Below the pieces are notes generated by a model that worked only from the letters and a program-made list of their open reading frames with translations, was not told the DNA's origin and made no database searches. DNA of 64,000 bases from assembly GCF_000208745.1 (NCBI RefSeq), contig NC_030854.1, positions 7,653,053 to 7,717,052 of the forward strand, in the 5' to 3' direction. The position numbers and the translations under genes were made by a program. Of the stretch, positions 1 to 12,711 are shown piece by piece (positions within the stretch are counted from its first letter, which is position 1; each line of letters begins with the position of its first letter). This DNA is from Theobroma cacao. Its lineage: Eukaryota; Streptophyta; Magnoliopsida; Malvales; Malvaceae.

Positions 1-221
1 ATTTCAAACTTGTTTTGGGGAATATGAAAGATTCTATCCAACTTGTCTTAGAAAATGTACCTTGGGAACAAGCTTTTGTTAAATGGTTTGATGTTGTGAT
101 ATGTGATTGCTATGGATTCATGCATCATTGCAATATGATGATATATATATATATATGTGTGTGTTGTGCATGATGAATGATAGTGTATAATGACTGTAAC
201 CGTGTGTGTGCACGATGTGGG

Positions 222-484
222 AAGACTTAAGTTGGTATAAGAGCAAAAGGTTTTACCCGATCCCTGGGAACTCTAACGCGTGAACAGGGGTGAAGCGTGG
301 CTCTCCGCCCAAGGGTTTATAGAGGAAAGGGCTACCTAAAGAGGTGGAGCCGCCCTATGAGTGCTCTGATAGGTATCGTTTATCACCTCCGTAGTGAAGG
401 GGTTGAGTGGTTTGTCTTTCCCTAGTGATAAACTTGGTATCAGAGCCCCATTTTATGGTGGCGTGAGAGCTGGATAATGATAGT
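222..484 (+). other. Insert in LTR carrying two primer-binding-site-like motifs
   Basis: This stretch interrupts the minisatellite of the LTR and has no counterpart in the other LTRs of the window. It contains TTGGTATAAGAGC near 233-245 and an exact TGGTATCAGAGCC at 435-447, the sequence complementary to the 3' end of plant initiator Met-tRNA that LTR elements use as a primer binding site. A partial inverse, GCTCTGATAGG, lies near 364. It could be a captured piece of retroelement leader or a SINE-like insertion. I see no RNA polymerase III boxes that would make it a tRNA gene. Confidence 0.4.
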
Positions 485-488
485 GCCC

Positions 489-605
489 GTGTGCACGATG
501 TGGGGGGATGTACACGATGGCACTGATTGTGCACGATGTGGGGGGATGCACACGCTGGTGCCGGCTATGTGCACGATGTGGGGGGATGTACATGAACCTG
601 GTGTG
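489..605 (+). repeat. LTR minisatellite, about 3 copies of 38-40 bp
   Basis: Three consecutive units each contain GCACGATGTGGGGGGATG (starts at about 493, 531 and 571). An additional single unit lies at about 210, before the insert at 222-484. The same unit occurs in reverse complement in LTR B at 12712-12875. Confidence 0.8.
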
Positions 606-811
606 ATTATGATGATATTGATGTTTGTCTATCTAATTATGCATATCTAGACTTATGAAATGAAAGCTCATGAATGTGATATATGGTTGACATATATGTG
701 AAATTTGATACTTTGCACTTTGGGAATTTTCATGAGTTTTATGTTGACTTTGTTGGTTTAGTAGGGTGGCCTTTTTGTTGAGTGAAGGGAAACTTTTCTC
801 TTGTTGCTCTA

Positions 812-878
812 TTTCGTTGCAGCGAGAAGCTCTCGGGTTTGAGGGCCTTCACCAGAACTGGTTCTCGCTACAGCGAGA
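812..878. repeat. Two 16-bp palindromes of the TCTCGCTGCAGCGAGA type
   Basis: Copies lie at 812-827 (TTTCGTTGCAGCGAGA) and 863-878 (TCTCGCTACAGCGAGA). This LTR has only two copies, while the LTRs of element A have six and seven. Confidence 0.8.
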
Positions 879-1522
879 AACTTTATGCCTATTTTGCTAA
901 CTTGCGGGTTTTTGCCATATTTCCCATTTCTTTGGTACCATAGTTGAGTATGGATTTTTATAAAGTGATTTACTCATGTGGGGTTTACATGAGGGGTTTA
1001 AAAGAGCTAAAACAATTGCATGGTTTTGAGAAAATGAATGCATCATGATTTCGATAAACATTCCTTATGGTAGGCTTGTTCCCTTCTTGTTCACTCACTG
1101 AGTATTGTACTCATGTTTTATAAAAATTCATGTTTTCAGATCAGGTGACTGTTGGACCTTAGATCGAGGAGTCCCCGTAGTGCATATCCTGGGTATGTGT
1201 CTAGCATTCAATAGTAATCCCTTTTATTGTAAATGTCTCCGCTGGAAGTCATGGGTCCTTTTGTATTGTGAATACAATCTAACAATGTGAATATGTGTAT
1301 GCAATGTAAATTGCTAAATACATGACTGGTATAGTGCATGTATATTATTATCGATAATGCCATTGTGTTTTTGCTATGTTCACACTCGAGAAAAGGTGTG
1401 TGTGTATGCATGATATGATAAATTTGTTAAGCAAAGGTAAATGGATAGGCTTGCTTAGGCTTAGTGAGCTATGTTCATTGAGCTCATGCGCCGGTCATGG
1501 CCCGGGAAATTGGGTCGTGACA

Positions 1523-2824
1523 AAAACAACCAAAAGTTCTTGCTAAATCTTATTTCTGTAAGACAAAGAAAACTATTTTTTTTATTTTTTGACACGGCTA
1601 AGAAATGGCTGAAAGCTTAGAATTTTAGTTAGCTAACATAACATATTTATATAGGTAAATTAAATTGTAACCCTAGATACAACAATTGTATTTATATTCA
1701 ATTAAGTTCTTGTGAACTTAATTAATTTTCTCACTTTATTTTGGTCTGTTTCAATTAAGTCAAACTTAATTAATTAATTTTACTTATTTAATCCCAATTA
1801 TGTCACTTAATGTGTGTGACCCATTAGGTTTCTAACATATTAGCAATAAATATAAATCTTAATCAAATATCAATTTGATAATTGATTTATATTTATACAT
1901 CATGACCACCCAAATGTTAGAGAGTCTATTAAAGAATTTGACAAAGCCCTTTAGTGATAAGCCTCTCAATGCATACGATCTTTTCATCAACTATCCAAAA
2001 TATGTCATAAAGCATGGCTCTGTGTCTACTTATGACATTCCATATTAGTTCTCATAATTCATAACTAACCTTATGAATTTAGGAATTTAACTTTCCTCAA
2101 ATTCATCATGCTTTGGTCGAAAACTTTATACAAGTTAATTAAGAACTGAGAACAATTGAGATACATCCCCTCATATCACTTGGGGTGATGAATCCTCTCT
2201 TGACCACTCAGTCACCTTTGCATGTTTCATGGCATACCCAAAAGCACACTATTTAGACATCTGGTAGCCCCCAGACCCTAGGAGTGAAATCAAAGTATGT
2301 CATTCCCTATACAAGATGACTTGGTGTCTCAAGTCTAAGGACTAGTTTCACGACTATCACATGAGAACATATTCCATAGACACTTGAGTGAAATACCAAA
2401 TAGAGTTCTCATAGCAGGTCATGTTTAGTGAACTTGTTCTTTAACAAGCACCTACATGTTATCGTTAAGTATCCCATATACTACAATCTATAAGATCGAT
2501 TGCTTACTTCCCAAGTAAGGAGGCTTAACATGTACCAGTTTTTGAGCATTGTCCATGCCATGTCTTGATAATACAAAGACCAGGAACAATTTTAGGAATA
2601 TGGCTTTGATGCATAGTGATCTCATAATTGTAACAACTTTACAATTCTCTTGCAAAGCCTTTATGTTCCATGGGCTTAATCTAATTAGTGCTTAATAACT
2701 CCTTATTATTACACTAACATGAAGGAAAACCTTTATCACATGTTGTTATGTGATTAAGTATGCATTAAATGGTAGTATTTGTATTCCTTGACCAATCTAA
2801 TTGGCCCAATGGCATATACCAACA
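1523..2824 (-). mobile_element. Copia element D, 3' LTR (partial)
   Basis: On the minus strand this LTR starts at 2824 with TGTTGGTATATGCC, directly after a polypurine tract (GTGCAAGTGGGAGAT on the minus strand), a typical Copia 3' end. Its 3' end is cut at 1523 by the Gypsy LTR. The same sequence recurs, in the same orientation, at 11335-11735 and 24904-25559, which together form the interrupted 5' LTR of the same element. The 5' copy carries an internal deletion near 25050 relative to this one. Confidence 0.8.
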
Positions 2825-2840
2825 ATCTCCCACTTGCACT
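2825..2840 (-). other. Polypurine tract of Copia D
   Basis: The plus strand reads ATCTCCCACTTGCAC, so the minus strand reads GTGCAAGTGGGAGAT immediately upstream of the TGTTGG LTR start. This is the usual second-strand priming site of Copia elements. Confidence 0.75.
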
Positions 2841-4018
2841 TGATTCAATTGCTAACATATCGAATATCGAACTTTTTAGCTTAGCAACTTTGTCTCTACT
2901 AGGACAACTCAAATTGCAATATTTGCGAATATGTTAATTTATATGTTTAACAATTTGCATTGTCATAATTGAAATACTAATTTAGATCACATCAAGACCT
3001 TGATTCCACTATTATGGCTCTTATTGTTACTTTAACAACTTGAAATCATTTATTGGTTCATTAAACCAATGATTCAAATATCCCTCTTTTTGTAGCCTAA
3101 ACAAAAGGTTTGTATCCGATTATAGATATAGTCATGCAGTTTCCTTTTGTTTTGAAGCAATTCCAATACAACTGCCTAATCATAACTTTTGTCATTTTAG
3201 CATTTAGGATTTTCTCTATGTTAAACTCCTTTAACATGTCATCCTAAATTTTTTTATTGAGTCCCCTTTTAGGCTCTAACTATTTAGTCTTATTTCATTT
3301 TTTTTCTTAAACTGGAAAATGCATCTTATGCACTTTTAATGAGTAACTTATCTTACTCCCACTAACCTTATGATGTGCACAAAATATGTTTATCTTATTC
3401 AATGTATTCAACTACTTTGAATTTATTCCATTGAACAGAGATTATTATCCAATCATTCATATTAGATCATTTAGTAAACTCATCTTATATGAGTAGTGCA
3501 TCAATATGCATCATACTAATGGTTTGTATTTAATGGATCAATTATGCATCTTTATGCACACCGTTAAATCAATCTTTGTGCATAGATCTTATCTATTGGA
3601 TTTCATGATTTTAGGACCCTTGACTTTTAAAGTGTCGTTAGCTCCCACTATTTTTATCATGTATAGAAATCTTACCAAGTAAACTTATTTACTTTCCTTT
3701 GGGCATTATATCCATAACTTTTATGTATACTTACATATCATAAGTTGTTCATCATTCGTTATAAAATGCAATCCTCTCAAAGGTTAATTCATGTGATTAA
3801 CTGGGTTTGAAATGCTTTGTGATTCATCTCTTATGAATTCAATATGATAATCAATCATTACTTAGTTCTAAGCAATCTTAATTTAGATATTTTATCTCAA
3901 TAAGAGTACTCCTTAAATAAATGTGTTCATAATCCTATTATGAATTTATTGAGTTAAGACTCAATTTTATCTAAGTCATCTCATTAATTTTGTCTTTGAT
4001 TCGTAATCAAAAGAAAAA
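2841..4018 (-). mobile_element. Copia D internal region, non-coding 3' part
   Basis: AT-rich sequence between the D polypurine tract and solo LTR C1, with no open frame of note on either strand. By position it is the 3' internal region of D, yet no pol reading frame (integrase, RT or RNase H) can be found here or beyond C1. Element D therefore looks like a gag-only, non-autonomous derivative. Confidence 0.6.
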
Positions 4019-4023
4019 TAATC

Positions 4024-7019
4024 TGTCACGACCCGGAACTCCCATCGAGCCCGTGACAACCGTCATGATATCCCAATAGACATTCATTATCCGGAATGCC
4101 AATCGAAACCTCGCAAGGCTTAACATCAGTTTTCTTGCTTCCCTTATGAGTATTAGTTACTAAAATCGTGTTTTAAAGTGATATGAATCAATTTCAATTA
4201 AAAAACAGTCAAAGAGAAGTTTCAACTACAAAGGGGTATTTTGGTCATTTTATCCAAAAATTTCGAAACCAGCTAAAATGTAGTATATGAGAGAAATTTA
4301 CACATTTCATAACCGAAAATAAGTTTAGATATCTGAAACATTCATTTAAAGTGAAATTATACCTAATGGAATAAAATAAAATAATGAATAAAATATTCTA
4401 ATTTTTCATAAAACAATTTTTATAGAACACTACGTAAATAATTTTTACAGCGTAAAAACAAAATAAATTCCTACATACAGTAGCACACGCAGCCAAGTAT
4501 TCAAAACATTTAACAATGACATGTGGGCCCCCGAATGACTAAAAGTAATGAAGGCTGTGAACCTACAATTTTTGAGGATGCAAGTCCAACTGTAGCCCTC
4601 AACGAAATCAGCTATCTACCGACTATCTTGAGCCTGAAATGGGTGGAAAGGAGGGTGGTGAGATTATATAATCCCAGTGAGTAAACAAATATCATCTAAA
4701 ATATCTAAAGCTGAGTAAATGGAGACAGAAAAAATAGATTAGCATAAAAATGATTCACAACATTTCAAACTCATTTTAATAAGATAAAATAGATTCATTT
4801 CACCCAAATAAACAACGAGGCTTATGATTTCTTAAAAAGCTTGGCTCGTGCCAAAATTATTCTCATACACGGTTGTCAGGGATACCTTAGCCTGGGGCTA
4901 TCCCAACCGAATCCGCCAAGACTGTTAAAAAGTCATGTACGCATATATCATGTTTTTATTTTGAAAACATAGTCGTTCCTTGGCGTTGGTTGAGTTCACC
5001 CTCGCATGGTGGTTTGGCATGAAGTTAACTCTAAAGTTTTACCTCAAGAGTTACCCTACGCACCTCTTCAACCGAGGTAAGAATATACCCGGATTTCGTG
5101 CCCCTCAAAAAGGCTGGTCCACAGAACCCGCCACTGCAGTGACCAATCTATAACCTACCAATTCAATAAAAATTGAACAGCATGACATGGCAATTTTATC
5201 ATTATCCAGCCTATCAAGGCAAACAACAGTTTATACATTTTCAACACAAATACCCATCCAGCCATTCATGCCCACATTATCATAAGCCATTCAATTCAAA
5301 ACATAATTTACAATACAGCAAGTAGTCTCCAATTACTCCATTTTCAAGTCATCATTAAATTTCAAAACAATTTATAAAATCATTTCATTTAATTACATTT
5401 TGCTTATAAAATATAAAGATTTACCATTTAAACTCATTTTTCTATAAAATCACAAAAACGAATAAAAACTACTTTAGATAATTAAGATGATAATAAGGTT
5501 ACTCACTGTAATGGGAATCGAATTCGAGATACTTTGATTCTTGATCCTCGGATACTACTTCTTTACTCTTGCCAGAATACTCACCACCTAGACATAATGC
5601 ACAATAAGCAATTTGCTATATTTATGCTAAACCGTTGTAAAACCAATTCAGGCTCTATACTAATGCATGAAATGGGATTTGAAATACTCGGGTAACTATC
5701 TAAATACGGTGTTCAATATAAATTCAATTACATACCTAAATAAAATGGTATTGGCCTAATTCGATCTATCACCCGATTAATTGGCCAATACATCCAATTC
5801 AACTCCAAACAATTCCATTTCTCTCTCAATACTCCAAATCATTAAACACAATTTAAATAACTTGAAATGTGACAAAATCATCCTCACATTTTCTCTTGAA
5901 AAATTTGACCATGGTGAGTGCACTAAAAATATAATTTTTCATGCTTGATTCTCACACCATAAATCATTCATTCCTAATCAAATCACTTGAAATTCAATCA
6001 AATTCATCATCAATATTCCACATGGAATATTCGGCCAATGAAGGTGATGTAAGAACATGAATTTTTCTTGCTTGCTTTTCATATTATACATCACCAAACA
6101 ACTAAAAACACTTGAATAACATGTTTTCTAACTAAATTCATCATCAAATTCTCTCTCCTAAGGTTTGATCAGCACACTATCTTTCATGATATCTTGTGAT
6201 TCAACCATGAAAAATGCAAAATAATGCATAGGAAAGGTAGATCACAAGCTAGAATTAAGAAATTTTACCTTTAATGGTTTGATTCCTTGAAAATCAACAA
6301 TTTCCCTTTGAATTTTTCTCTCTAGCGTTTTTGTTCTTCCTTTTTTTCCCTTTTTTCTCTCTTTGGCCGACCAAGATAAATGAGTTGGGAGGGTTATGGG
6401 CTGATTTTTAAATCCAAATAATAAAATAATCCAAGATTGACACTTGTCACCATGTTATTGGTCCATGTTTAAAAACTTAATAATTAAGCTTTCTTCCACC
6501 ACCACATAAAATCCTTCAATTATCCATGATATAAAATTGTAATGGCTGAAATCCATGGGCATGACAAGTGTTGGGTGGTGTAAAATTACAATTTTGCCCA
6601 TAAGGTGGCAAAATGACTATTTTGCCCTTATCCTCGAAAAAACGTCGAAATTAAAATTCTTCACTTTTCAAACTCAAATTATACTTCAAATGATCAATCT
6701 TAATAAAAAATTTTATCCAACACTCACATCTTAACCTCAAGTGGCAAAATGACCATTTTGCCCCTAGGTCATGAAAATTCCAATTTGACTCTAAATCGGT
6801 CCTCGAACTTTGAATCACCATTTTAACTCATTCTGGGTTTTTAAAATTCTCAATTTCATCTTAAAATCTCTATTTGGACTAGTTCAAGGCTTAATTCAAC
6901 TTAATTGTACCATTTGGTATATTACCGTCCTTTAACGATTTTCGAGGTACCCAAGTAAGCAAAAATGCATTCTTATGTAAGAATGACATAATAAACATAT
7001 TGTGGAGCCGGGCTTGACA
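4024..7019 (-). mobile_element. Solo LTR C1 (Gypsy-type), TSD TAATC
   Basis: A 2,996-bp solo LTR on the minus strand. It starts at 7019 (TGTCAAGCCCGGC) and ends at 4024 (CGGGTCGTGACA), and is flanked by perfect 5-bp target-site duplications TAATC at 4019-4023 and 7020-7024. It sits inside Copia D. Three relatives with the same termini are at 38758-41712, 42019-45002 and 37195-46203. No internal region is present, so LTR-LTR recombination has removed it. The leader block seen in the relatives is decayed here: GGCCGACC at 6365-6372 in place of GGCCGGCC. Confidence 0.93.
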
Positions 7020-7024
7020 TAATC

Positions 7025-7489
7025 TCAGAATGATCTTTTCATTATGACTTAGTATTGATTATCACATACGCAAGGTTATACTTAAGTATAACTAATTTAG
7101 AACAATTCCAAAATAAATTGAGACGTAATGTAAATATATAAATATAAATAAGCTAAGCATCTCATGCTAGCAAATTATAAATCTATATTTCCTAAACATA
7201 AATCAAAATATTTAGCCATAGGCCCAAGACCAAAACATCTCATCTTGGCAATCATGTCATGAAAGCATTTAATGTTCTAAAATTATTTATTGGTCTACAA
7301 TCAAATCTAGGTCAACAAGCTTGATCACCATCAACTACAGTTGTCCCTTTCATGATCTTATTCTTCACTGCTCCTTGTCATTAGTTCCTTCAATATGTCA
7401 TACATATTAAAACCATTAATAAGGAGCAAGGTATCATATACCAAGTAGTGAAAAACAAATCATCACGTGATTTATACCTTAAGTGGAAG
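7025..7489 (-). mobile_element. Copia D internal non-coding segment
   Basis: Continuation of D between solo LTR C1 and the gag remnant. It is AT-rich, has stops in all frames and shows no recognisable protease or pol motifs. Confidence 0.5.
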
Positions 7490-8324
7490 CTTCCTTTTGT
7501 TTCTTCTCTTTGATGGATTCACCATAATCCTTGCAATTTCACCTCCAATGTCCTAGTTTGCCATAAAAATGGCATTTTTCATTATTCTTGTCCTTGTCTT
7601 TCTTCACTCCTCTATTAGGTTTCATACCTTTCGAAGTTGATTCCCTTTCACCCTTGTCCTTTTTAGAAAATTTTCTTTTCTTATTTTTATTTTTCTTCGA
7701 AAAGACGAGATAAACTATAGCCTTCTTTTTCATAATAGTATTCTTAGCCTATGTGAGCATATTCAATAAGCCTAATAAGATTACCTAAATCTTGTTCATA
7801 TTGAAATTCAACACAAATTGTGAATAGCTCTTTGGCAGCGAAGAGAGTACAAGGTCTATGCTCAAATCATAATCCATAACCTAACCTAACTACTCAAGTC
7901 GAATGAGATATCCTATCGTTTTAAGCACATGAGGCCTTAATGGGCTTTCTTCAAACATCTGACCTCGAAACAATTCCCTTGAAATGTCGAATCTCTTTGT
8001 GCAACTTTCCTTATCAAACATTTCTTTAAGGTTTAGGATAATATCTAGGGCATTCATAGCTTCATGTTGCTCTTGAAGATTTGGAGCCATACTAGCCAAC
8101 ATCACACTTGTGGCTTGATCAAGATCATCCATATAAACTCTATAGACTTCCTTTTCCTCATTTGTAGCATCATCGCTAGGTTCCTCGAGAACAGGACCAT
8201 CAAGGACATAAGCCTTTTTCTCTTGTTTCAAGATAATCTTGATATTGCAAAACCAGTCAATGAAATTTGGCCCTGTCAACTTGTTTGCATCAAGTATGCT
8301 TCTAAGTGACAAACCAATCGCCAT
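7490..8324 (-). pseudogene. gag: Degenerate Copia gag (element D)
   Basis: The minus-strand frame opens at ATG 8324 and reads through a Copia gag N-terminal domain (MAIGLSLRSILDANKLTGPN, then FIDWFCNIKIILKQEKKAYV, and later VLKTIGYLIRLE). A stop follows at 7890, and further stops occur before a lysine-rich tail and zinc-knuckle remnant at 7539-7733. The knuckle reads CHFYGKLGHWR, so the second Cys of the CX2CX4HX4C pattern is Tyr. The capsid fold would assemble virus-like particles in a live element. Protease and pol, which normally follow gag in frame, are absent: the sequence after 7490 is non-coding. Family membership is clear from the gag motifs; the element is dead. Confidence 0.85.
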
Positions 8325-8515
8325 GATTGATTTATATAGATTTATATCCTATATAAATCAACATATATAAAACTTAGTTGTTAACACAAATTATGAAATC
8401 ATAAAGACAAGGTTATAAAAGCTTATATGATTATTCTCAATATTTTATCAAAATAATAGCCTTCCTCTAATATTTCGAGAAATTTAACCTTAAAACTTCT
8501 TATTGAGCTAGGACC
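8183..8515. repeat. Direct duplication, copy 1 (333 bp)
   Basis: This segment covers the gag start of D and its 5' leader. It is repeated almost exactly at 8534-8866, with an 18-bp spacer. Both copies run from CCTCGAGAACAGGACCATC to TTATTGAGCTAGGACC. Confidence 0.9.
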
Positions 8516-8533
8516 TTTTTTATCCCACCATGA

Positions 8534-8866
8534 CCTCGAGAACAGGACCATCTAGGACATAAGCCTTTTTCTCTTGTTTCAAGACAATCTTGATATTGCA
8601 AAACTAGTAAATGAAATTTGGCCCTGTCAACTGGTTTGCATCAAGTATGCTTTTAAGTGACAAACCAATTGCCATGATTGATTTATATAGATTTATATCC
8701 TATATAAATCAACATATATAAAGCTTAGTCGTTAACACAAATTATGAAATCATAAAGACAAGTTTATAGAGGCTTATATGATTATTCTCAATATTTTATC
8801 AAAATAATAGCCTTCCTCTAATATTTCGAGAAATTTAACCTTTAAACTTCTTATTGAGCTAGGACC
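8534..8866. repeat. Direct duplication, copy 2 (333 bp), ends at assembly gap
   Basis: Second copy of 8183-8515 with a few substitutions. It stops exactly where the run of N begins, at the same base at which copy 1 ends, so the duplication may be larger or may be an assembly artefact. Confidence 0.85.
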
Positions 8867-8966
8867 NNNNNNNNNNNNNNNNNNNNNNNNNNNNNNNNNN
8901 NNNNNNNNNNNNNNNNNNNNNNNNNNNNNNNNNNNNNNNNNNNNNNNNNNNNNNNNNNNNNNNNNN
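8867..8966. other. Assembly gap (100 N)
   Basis: A run of exactly 100 N, the usual placeholder for a gap of unknown size. Confidence 0.99.
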
Positions 8967-11334
8967 CTAAATGTATCATATACATTTTGCCTAACTATGC
9001 CTCTAATACTACGCGGTCATGTATGGCACATCTGAACAACATGGTACTAGTTGAGTCAGACCCACTAATAACTCAAATGTACTCGGGTAAAAGTTTAGCC
9101 TTGAGTGACTTAACAAGCCTTCAATTAAAAGAGCAGCCTGGTTATCTTGTTATATGGTGGAAGGCAACTTTTTGACTCAATATATTAATGACGGTTATTT
9201 ATTTATTAATTTATTAATTAAGGTCTCATTGATTTGACGTTGTTGTTGACATGTATAGCATTTATCACATTTCACATATATCATATTTATATATATTGAA
9301 AAATAAATCTATCATGCCAACTACTAGGATGACTATGGATTTTACTATTTCTAGTTTCCTCAAGCTATTATGGAAATTAGTTGGTCAAATTCCTAGGGGA
9401 TTTACATAAACATCGTCTTCAAGCTTTGCTTGTAATCTCCTAAAATCTCCATGGCGCCTTTGAATCTCCATCTTCAAGTTACAAAAATTTTATCTAACCC
9501 TAGTTTTACACTTTGATGTAATTAATTACATTCTATAATCAAGAAACCTCGAGTTACATTTGAGGGAGTTATATGAGAAAAGAATTTTACAACCCAAAAA
9601 AAATAGAAATAAGGCAGGGTGCGCAAACCCTATTTTAAACTAAATACCATGAAAAATCTATTTAACCATCGATGACCTAATCTACTAAGGTTTAAATCCA
9701 TAATCATCCTCATGCTTTATAAGCACAATCAAAAGCATAAAAATAAATGCAAGCCCAATTTCACTTAGTGATCTTGTGTGTTATTTGTGAAAAGCTTCAA
9801 TTAACTTACTAAAGGTGCTTGACTCAAATTATTTGGTATTATTTTATTTCAATTTATGGTTTAAGAAATTCTCATTTTCAAAACACTTAAAATAAACATT
9901 TTACTCCTTTTGCTTAAATAGAAATTCATTGAAATAAAACTTTCCATTTTAATTCTTTCCATAATTAAAACTCTTGTTAATTTTGGAAACCTCTTTATTT
10001 TAGGTAAACTTTCTAAAATATATCCAAGGCAACATTTTAATTCCTAACATTTAGAATATGGATTAGTTTTCTAAATTGTATATTGTTCAAGTTACCTAAA
10101 TGGTGACTTAATAAATTTTGAAAACTTCTAGTCAAACCAAAATTTTAAGAAAAGTTCAATGCTATCACATAATTTTAGAAATTTCTTTTAAAGTAGGAAA
10201 CTATTTCGTATGAATTTTTCAAATTAGAATGCTATACTTAATTTTAAGAATTTCTTTTAAAGTAGGAAACAATTTACTATTTTTTATAAATCACCCAAAA
10301 TTATAATGGATGGCATTTAAGTGCTCTTAAAACTCCATAAATCATGAGTCAAACTTATGAAAAAAGCTGCTAAATATTTTCAACAAGTATGTTTAACAAT
10401 AAAACACAAAATTCATGGAGAATTAAGCCACCCAAACCGATCATAGTTGCCCAAAATTTTCTGCATTGAATCTTTGTTATTTTGGAACCCGAAATTATTA
10501 TTTTATGATTATTTTTCATAATAAATCAAGTCTAGCCGAAACGTGTAATAATTTCATTCGATAAAACTAATTTTTAACCGTTAAAAACTGATTACAATGC
10601 CTACCCAATGTTAGAAAAAATAATCAGCACATTAGTCTCCAAAGCACCTCAAAACTATGCAATTTTAACATAGCTTTGCAAGTCTTTTAATCCATTCATT
10701 AATCCTCACTTAAACATGGATTTAAACCTTTTAAAACATGTTTTAGTGGATTAAACACATGCTATCTAGATTTTAATTAAAACAGAAAATCAAATATTAA
10801 AGAAAGTTTTCAAAACTGATATATACCAATCAACACACAAATAATCCTATTGATTATTACCAAGAATCAAATATGCAAATTACATGAAAAACATCAAACA
10901 AAAACTCTTATATCATTGTTGGGATTCGACCTCATGCTCAAACATGAAATTAATCATGAAATTAAAAATATAATGTAGTGAAAAAATAAACGAATATTTA
11001 ATCAGATAAATAGTTGAATCCTACAGGATCAATGTTTGTGTTTTTCATGTAAATTTCAAATTAATTATGAACATTCATTAGTTTAAGAGTTACAGACCTT
11101 ACTATATATATATATTAATCAAGGGCCAATTAAATCCAAAACACTTGTGATGAAGCAAGTAACCTAAAAAGAGAATAAGACTATCTAAAATCCTGAAGTC
11201 AAAATATTTGCTTCTTCACCTTTAAGATTCATCAAATCTTTATCCATTAAAGTGTTTGGCCTCAACAGTAATCCACATAGTGACTGAATAAGACCTTATC
11301 AAAGGTAAGATTTTACTTGTGCTAGAAAGTTTTG
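8967..11334. other. Unassigned AT-rich segment inside Copia D
   Basis: By position this lies between the gag leader of D and the recognisable part of its 5' LTR. It should hold the D primer binding site and the 3' part of the 5' LTR, but I found no TGGTATCAGAGC-like site on either strand. There is no convincing coding frame. Short AT tracts occur, for example near 11104-11117. Confidence 0.4.
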
Positions 11335-11735
11335 TTTTTAAAACAAAACAACCAAAATTTTTGCTGAATCTTATTTTTATAAGACAGAAAACTATTTTTC
11401 TTGTCTTATTTTTATGAAACAGCTAATAAGTAGCTAAAGGCTTAGAGTTTTAGTTAGCTAACATAACATATTTATATAGCCAAATTAAGTTGTAACCCTA
11501 GATACAATAGTTGTATTTATATTCAATTAAGTCCTCGTGAACTTAATTAATTTTCTCACTTTATTTTGGTCTATTTCAATTAAGTCCAACTTAATTAATT
11601 ATCTTTATTTAATCCTAATCATGTCACTTAATGTATGTGACCCATTAAGCTTCTAACATGTTGGCAATAAATATAAATCTTAATCAAATATCAATTTGAT
11701 AATCGATTTATATTTATAGTTCATGAGTAGTATTG
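11335..11735 (-). mobile_element. Copia D 5' LTR, fragment left of the nested insertions
   Basis: Closely matches 1530-1910 of the D 3' LTR in the same orientation; both share the AAAACAACCAAAA start and the block around GTTAGCTAACATAACATATT. It is interrupted at 11736 by solo LTR B. The last five bases, AGTAT, are the left copy of B's target-site duplication. Confidence 0.85.
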
Positions 11736-12364
11736 TCACAGCCTAATTCTCGGGCTATGACCGGCGTAAGGACCTAATAGGCACAGCCCACTAGGCCCAA
11801 GCAAGCCTTTCTATATGCACTTGTACATTAGTCCATCCATCTATCATATTTCTTTAAGATCTATGCTTAATAGTGTTCAAATGTCAATTTCTCCAAACGC
11901 AATTCATAGAACCCAAGTAAATGCTCACATTGGCATCATAATTCAAAATATATATAGATAGCTTGTCAAATGTATCTTAACAATTCACATTAAGCATATA
12001 CAAAGACCTTGACTGTCAGTAGAGTGACTTTGGATGGGGAATATGACTACTGAATGCTAAGATACCTACCAAAAGATGGACGCACGTGGACACCTCCGTC
12101 TACATCCCAACCACCCCTGAATCTGAAAACATGAGTATAAACTCAGTGAGTGAACAGAAGAAGGGAATAAGCAACGTTAAGGAAGGTTTAGAAATCATGA
12201 TGCACTTAAGTTCAAAGCAATGCAATTTAGTTATTTCTTATTAAAAACCCCCTTAATTCAACTCTTGATCATTTAGAGCGTTAGTATTGAAAAAAAATCC
12301 ATGATCAATAAAGAAGTTAAAGAGTGAGAGTGCAATGGAGTTCAAGCAAGGCAAGCATAGCAGA

Positions 12365-12495
12365 ACGAATCTCGTTGCAGTGGAAAGGCATTCTCGCTGT
12401 AGCGAACTTTAGGGCAAAAATTTAACCAACCACCCGAGAGTTTCTTGTTGTAGCGAGGATCATTCTCTCTGTAGAGAATCATTTTCGCTACAAAG
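12365..12495. repeat. Degenerate palindrome array in LTR B
   Basis: About five decayed copies of the TCTCGCTGCAGCGAGA palindrome, for example ATTCTCGCTGTAGCGAAC and ATTCTCTCTGTAGAGAAT, spaced 20-40 bp apart. Most have lost the central CTGCAG. Confidence 0.65.
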
Positions 12496-12711
12496 GAAAA
12501 CAAATCACCAAGAAGAAATTTCCTATTTCATCAAGAAAAGGCCATTTTGCTACAATAAAAAAAAATTCAACTTGAAAATACTTAGCAATTTTCAAGGCTC
12601 GATATGCAGGATTCCACATACATTACAACCATATACCATATTCTTAAACTTTCTATTGCATAAGTATATATATATGTATAAACATGCATACCACCACCGC
12701 TTCACCTAGCT

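Larger units (their letters stand above)
1..1522 (+). mobile_element. Gypsy LTR, 3' portion, truncated by window edge
   Basis: This is the 3' part of a Gypsy LTR in plus orientation. It ends at 1522 with GGGTCGTGACA, the same terminus as the LTRs of the complete element A. Shared landmarks with A include the CCTTGGGAACAAGC block near 60, palindromes of the TCTCGCTGCAGCGAGA type near 812 and 863, TTTTCAG followed by ATCA near 1140, and a terminal block with CATGCGCCGGTCATGGC. Its GCACGATGTGGGG minisatellite is instead shared with LTR B, so it looks closer to B. It abuts and truncates the Copia D 3' LTR. The 5' half and the left target-site duplication lie outside the window, so I cannot tell solo LTR from complete element. 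Confidence 0.85.

Noticed and set aside
435..447. tRNA gene
   Set aside because: Only the 3' tRNA-complementary primer motif is present, with no cloverleaf or internal promoter boxes around it.
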